The notes beneath the pieces are model-generated. The model saw nothing but the letters and a program-made list of their open reading frames with translations, was not told the origin of the DNA and did not search any database. From Megamerina dolium (Eukaryota; Arthropoda; Insecta; Diptera; Megamerinidae), in assembly GCA_963854835.1 (NCBI GenBank), contig OY978528.1, positions 51,742,508-51,806,507 on the forward strand: a stretch of 64,000 bases of DNA, read 5' to 3'. Made by a program: the position numbers and the translations under genes. Position 1 is the first letter of the stretch. The number at the start of each line of letters is the position of its first letter. This document shows, piece after piece, positions 59,030 to 64,000 of the stretch.

Positions 59030-62000
59030 ATGGAGTGTAACAGTGCTAGTAGTGTACGTTCGCCAAATAATGCTGCTGCAGCTTCTTCTGGTATTGATGC
59101 TTCACAACACCAACATACAGCAAGGTCAATGGCATATCAACACCAACATCAACAACAACAACAACAACAGCCTCAGGCCGTAGAGGACCAATCACCTATT
59201 TCAGTGTGTTCGAATGCAAGCACCACCTCATCGACAACATCTTCTGCACCACAATACAGTGAGGATGTGAGACGAAACACCACAGTGACCGCATTAGATT
59301 TATTATCACGTCATGACAGTGGTTCGTCATCGACGAAAACCTGTGAAGTGGATTTAGGTGATGAGGAGCGCGATACGTTCTCTCCAGTAAGTAGCATAAC
59401 TAGTCCCAGCGATGCTGCTGATTGTATTGCTTCGACCACTGTTACCAGTGGCGGAATTAGAGCGGCAATTGTTGCTGCCAATGAAGTTGCATCGGACTTA
59501 ACTGTGGATAATAAGATCTACGATGGTTCATTGCCACCAATTAAGATGAAACTGAAGGTGAACAACGGCAGCAGCAACACTAAGGAAGAGAAACAACGAC
59601 ATAACGAAGAGATTGTCATTATGGAAACATCATCGATCTCATCAGAGACCGGTTCGTGGGAGTCGGTGTTTCCGCATGCTACAACCAGTGCTGGATGTGA
59701 TAGTGGGGTTGCTGCAATAAATATACCACAATTGTCGGCGACCACACAATTTTGTGATGTTGATTTGCGAAATTGTTGTACAGAATTTCTACAAAACGAA
59801 CGCAAACTGCAACAATTTCGCGTAGGAAAACCAAAAGAAAAAGACAAAGTGACGACGGATAGAGTGCGAGATAGTGATTGCAACTTGAATGTTCTCAAAG
59901 AGCCAGATGCACTAGTAGCAATGCCATACTTTCGCGAGCGTACTTATTCGTCGGGAGCAAATGTGACGGCAAATACAAGTTCGCTGTATACTGGCATCAG
60001 TTCGGCGTCACTGCTGCGTGATTTGGAGAAACGTGAGAATGCCCTCTCAACGTCAGGCACTAGTGCGTGTTTTATCGATGCTTCATCATTGCGTGACGAA
60101 GATGAAGTGCTGTCCTATCCGAGTTTAGATGGACAGCAATCGAATGAGGACCTCATTGATAATCATGAGAATGAAGTGAATGATGATGATGAGGCATCAT
60201 CAGTGAAGATTGAAGAACCATTGACGGCCGAGGAAATGGACGAGTCGCCAACGAAGAAACTTGAAACATTCCACAGAGCGTTCGCCAAATGTAGAGTTAA
60301 ATCAAGGGATACGCCAGAGGAACCACCAACTTCGTCGCCCAATGTCAACTCCAACTCTAGTTCTAGTTCGAATTCAGATTCGCCACAGAAAGCAGCATCA
60401 GCGGCATCTGCATCGTCCGCCAACAATCTATCTGACGAGGAGAAACTGTGGAAACGTGAACTAAACACTACACAGATTCCAATTCCCAATGCTTGTGAAG
60501 TAAAAGAATCATTTGGTAAAGATGGTGGGGTTGGTGTACAGCATCAGGATATTCCCCATAATCAAAATCATCATCACAATCACCACCATCCATTCACAGC
60601 ACAAGAGGATGCTACAGAGGCTTCCGTGTCGTTGGCGGCAGATTTAGATTCGTCTGATTCATCAGATAATGTAAAACTACGTCGCGAACAAGAACACAAA
60701 CCGAACTCCTACATTTACCAGCCACATAATATCCATCATATTAGCATACATCCATTAGGCGCTAGTCCCAAATTTCAAATGCATTGCGCCTCAGGAGCGG
60801 CAGTGGCGACGCCACACTCTACGACACATCCAGCTGCCGCTTCAAATACAGTTCACAGTGATCTCAGTTACACTACCGATTATTCATCATCTAGTCCGGC
60901 ACCAAGTCTGGTTTGGTCCGATCATGAACATCGCGGACGTCATCACGCTGATGACTACGATGGACATGGTCTTCATAGGCCGTCCCTACTTCCCGATACA
61001 CCTCACAATTCCATAGTCCATATCGAACCGGTTTCTAGCAACACCTCGTCCATCCACAGGGATTACACTTTGTCTTCGTCTCTCTCACAACAAAGGGATT
61101 CTGGTGCCTATTGCAGTGATGCCACCGATTCACCAATACCAATGCCACGTACGCCAAAGCGGTCCAAATTCGACGAAGCCAATCCAATTGTTTCTGGCGG
61201 GGCTTCAATCAAGGACTTCAACGTTAAGCAATGTGAAAGTCCACCCATAAAACGTAGGACCGATACCTGTCCCATAGTATCCGGAGGTTTTGTGTCGCTC
61301 GATTTCGAGCCAACGCGTCCTGTTTCCGGTGGTGATGATGGTGACGATAATGATGATGACGCTGAAGTTGAGTTGCGAGTTAAGTCCAAAGCGCGTAAAC
61401 CTATCCCAGGTATTGCATCATGGGTAGTTGATATGAGTAATTGCAAACCAGAACGCCGCAAAAGTACAAGTTCAACGTCGAGTATTGAGGTCGGACCTGT
61501 GTTGACGGCAGCGCGAGAACGGTCAGACTCGACAAGCTCTCACAAGAGCGGCTGTGGTTTCTATGTATCCTTAAATGATATGGATAAGAAGCCTGAAGAT
61601 GTGGAAGCGAAACGGATGAAATCACAGATGAGTAAATCGTATACATCTCCAAGGGCTACCGGATTTTTTGTGGATCTCTCGACAAGTGAATATAAGGAAA
61701 ACGATGAACAACCATCTGCGGACGATGCCAATAAAGAGGAGCCAGAGAAAAAGAATATTTTTAATATGTTCATCGATATTGGCGGTAGTGGTGGTGATAA
61801 GAAATCGGCAACAAATGGTAAAAGGGAGCCATTCAATCTAGCTCAGCGTCTTTCAAGTTCAATTACTTCTGCTCAACGTCGATCGGAAGACGCGATGAAG
61901 TCAAGTGCCAGCTCAACGGAGACGCTGATGGCAAAGAGCAGTAATAATTTTAAGACAGATAGTAATAGTAGCGAGACTAAGTCTTTAGATTACCAATGCA

Positions 62001-63715
62001 ACATTGAACCACCTGTAACAGTGGCAGCAATTCGTCGTATATCACAGCAGCAACGCGCTCAAAACGATGCTAGTAAACGGCACTCCTGGGGTACAAATAC
62101 AACCAAAGATAAAGATACTCACGATTACAAACGATCGATTAGTCTAACTGCTAATGGGGGCGATAGTGGTGGTGAATCTAATAATATTGGTAGTAATGGT
62201 GCTGGCCTAATGAGCATAATTGCTAAGTTGCCGCTTATATCGAAAACATCATCGTTATCGATTGACAGTTCCTTATCGCCATACTACGATAATACGGGTT
62301 CCAAATCAGAGTTGAGCACGTGTTCGTATAACTCAAATCGAAACTCGATGTCCGATGGAGACCGCGAAGCCGATGATATGCCGAATGTGGCATATGTAGC
62401 GAAGACGACAAAGAAACGACGTCGAGATGTACAAATTAATGAAACATTCGATAAGAGCAGTTTGGCTTCTGTTACCGATGGTATACTCTCCAAGGATCTC
62501 TCTCCAGCCTCTACAACCGATACGGACGATTTGACATTCCAACAAGATGAGGAATTGGCTTTGCGTGAGGTTGCTTTTCAACAACAGCAGCAATCGCAAC
62601 CGCCACTATCACAAATTCCGTCAAATCGTTCGTCGGCCATTATTATGGAAACTATAATTGAGACTAAAGAGATATCGTCGCCGAAAAAGAATGCCTCCAG
62701 TCATACTATGGAGACTCTGCATGCTACAATTGAGAAACAGAAAATGCTACTCGAGACCGTTAACGAACATGTTGAGGCGGCCGACAAGTCTTCCTTTGTT
62801 AAATTGTCTGATATGGATAAACCGGTTAAATTTGAGATGCATTCACCCGAAATGAGTAAAAGTGTTGGAAATAATCATCGTCAGATTAATCGACTGTTTC
62901 GTGATGAATCAAAAACGCGTCCACACTCATGGTCTATGACACGATCAACCGGAAATAGTTTCCTGAACATCACCAACTCTGTAGATAATTTGCGGAGTCT
63001 GTCACGCTTGTTTCCGCACTTTTCGAAGGAGTTCTCAAATTCTTTGCCCAATGATATGATACTCGATCAAATGGATTACATTCAGACCGATCTGAGTGCA
63101 GAATCTAGTATGGCTTCGAGTTTTAGCCGCTCCGGAATGGATGAGTCTTCGATTTCGTGTCGACAACCCCGACGATTGGGTGAGGATTTGTTGAAGATGT
63201 TCCTGCAAGAGATCGCCACCGATATGATTGTCGAGGTGCATGGACGTCGCATTAAGGCGCACAAATGCATTTTACGCTCTCGTTGCCAGTACTTTGCTGC
63301 TATGCTCGCTGGCCATGGAGCTCAGAGTGTAGTCTCACTACCGGGCTACTCATATTCGGCTGTTCATTTTGCTTTGTGTCACATTTACTCGGGTGCTTCT
63401 CACCCCCCGGACGGTATTAGTCTAATGGAGTTGGCTGCCCTGGCCGATCTATTGGGTTTGGAGGGCCTCAAAGAGGTCACGGCGCATGCGCTAAAAGTCA
63501 ACTACTGTCACAATTTCCATAAGCCTTGTTCGGGCTGTATTGATGGTATTTTGCAAGTACTACCGGTTGCTCTAAATCATGCATTGGATGATTTGTATCG
63601 AAAGTGTTTGCGTTGGACCTGTCGTCATTACATGAAGGTTTGGCCAACAAGACAATTTACACAAATGCCCGCTGATATATTGGGACGATGTCGCCAACAA
63701 ATTGTTGCTTATTTG
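59030..63715 (+). CDS. BTBD8-like BTB/POZ protein, large 5' coding exon (partial)
   Basis: One open exon encodes residues 1-1562. ATG 59030 (context GCAATGG) is the first Met in frame; eight sense codons precede it without another ATG. Residues 1-1380 look disordered: a Gln/His run at 37-49, Ser/Thr-rich segments, a His-rich patch near 508-523 (HNQNHHHNHHHPF), acidic runs and many Arg/Lys-Ser sites. Residues 752-918 carry five short hydrophobic motifs (see findings). Near the end, LKMFLQEIATDMIVEVHGRR and IKAHKCILRSRCQYFAAMLA open a BTB/POZ fold (about 1390-1490), followed by LADLLGLEGLKEVTAHALKV, NYCHNFHKPCSG and CLRWTCRHYMKVWPTRQFTQ, a BACK-like segment. GLEGLKEV, YC-x-x-F-x-KP and W-x-x-R-x-F match BTBD8 from memory; a search should confirm. 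BTBD8 proteins are linked to endocytic or adaptor roles, but function here is inference. No damage is visible, and composition is richer in GC than the flanks. Confidence 0.92.
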
Positions 63716-63992
63716 GTGAGTTTGGTGAAGTTTATAATTACCTGCTATTTATACGCTAATGTTATATTTTAATTTCTAATTTTAAAGAGTCCAAAAATGT
63801 TCATAAATTCACCTAGAAAAGAGTAGTAAAATATTCATAAATGAGCCGGACTTAAAGTCATAAAAAGAATTTATTCAATGGCGTTTTCTTTTCTCAAAAA
63901 AATTCAACTTTTATTCTGCTCTGTCGAATTTTTTAATTTATAAATTTTCCTGATTCTACTTTTATTTCAAAATTTGAATCGCATCTTTGTAG
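63716..63992 (+). other. Phase-0 intron of the BTB gene
   Basis: The donor GTGAGT at 63716-63721 follows the codon TTG that ends ...QQIVAYL. The acceptor TTTGTAG ends at 63992, leaving a 277-bp AT-rich intron. Reading through the donor adds 18 hydrophobic codons and a stop (63770-63772), which looks like intron rather than a natural C-terminus. The next exon begins GTGCTCCT at 63993 and leaves the window after 8 bases; the open frame is preserved across the junction. Confidence 0.78.
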
Positions 63993-64000
63993 GTGCTCCT

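Noticed and set aside
59518..62600. Several antisense and shifted-frame ORFs of 60-126 codons inside the BTB exon.
   Set aside because: They are shadows of the 1562-codon frame, reflecting its codon bias.

Overview
This window is AT-rich insect nuclear DNA, most probably from a higher fly (Diptera). A tephritid fruit fly is my best guess, based on general familiarity with this mix of RTE-like LINEs, Tc1/mariner relatives and a tRNA-derived SINE; no diagnostic marker settles it. There are no bacterial-type operons, rRNA genes, tRNA genes or CRISPR arrays. About 59 kb is intergenic or possibly intronic DNA crowded with transposon remains. Only the last 6.4 kb holds a convincing host gene.

Layout. 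1-5 kb: end of a Tc1/mariner-type element, an AT microsatellite, a decayed antisense LINE with gag-like, endonuclease, RT and RNase H traces, and a deleted mariner. 6.5-14.5 kb: decayed Tc1-like element, a perfect DNA hairpin, a Jockey-type RT piece flanked by GTTAAC repeats, a mariner-derived MITE, a maT-like (DD37D-type) pseudogene and a 5'-truncated RTE copy with a perfect 15-bp target-site duplication (TSD). 14.7-20.7 kb: two head-to-head Tc1-type fragments, an end-to-end dead mariner and two tRNA-derived SINE copies. 22-38 kb: further RTE, SINE, mariner, BEL/Pao and Jockey fragments. 38-41.1 kb: a nearly complete RTE-like LINE with 14-bp TSDs. 42-54 kb: three defective Tc1 elements of about 1.6 kb, each with both ends and TA duplications, plus a DD41D element, a degenerate ~150-bp tandem array and a SINE nested in an RTE fragment. 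55-56.5 kb: two mariner fragments in opposite orientation.

The host gene starts at ATG 59030. It encodes 1562 residues in one exon: a long disordered Ser/Thr-, Gln- and His-rich region, then a BTB/POZ domain and the start of a BACK-like segment resembling BTBD8. A phase-0 donor follows at 63716, and the probable next acceptor lies 8 bases from the window end, so the gene continues beyond it. The exon may begin at a 3' splice site near 57565, which would give a leader of about 1.5 kb.

I found no new multi-gene system. The observations most worth following are a recurring hydrophobic motif in the disordered part of the BTB protein, the three Tc1 elements with inverted/direct-repeat ends and separate lesions, a MITE that still carries a transposase N-terminus, the inverted transposase pair that could form hairpin RNA, and an active-looking SINE family. 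No transposase or RT frame in the window looks intact.
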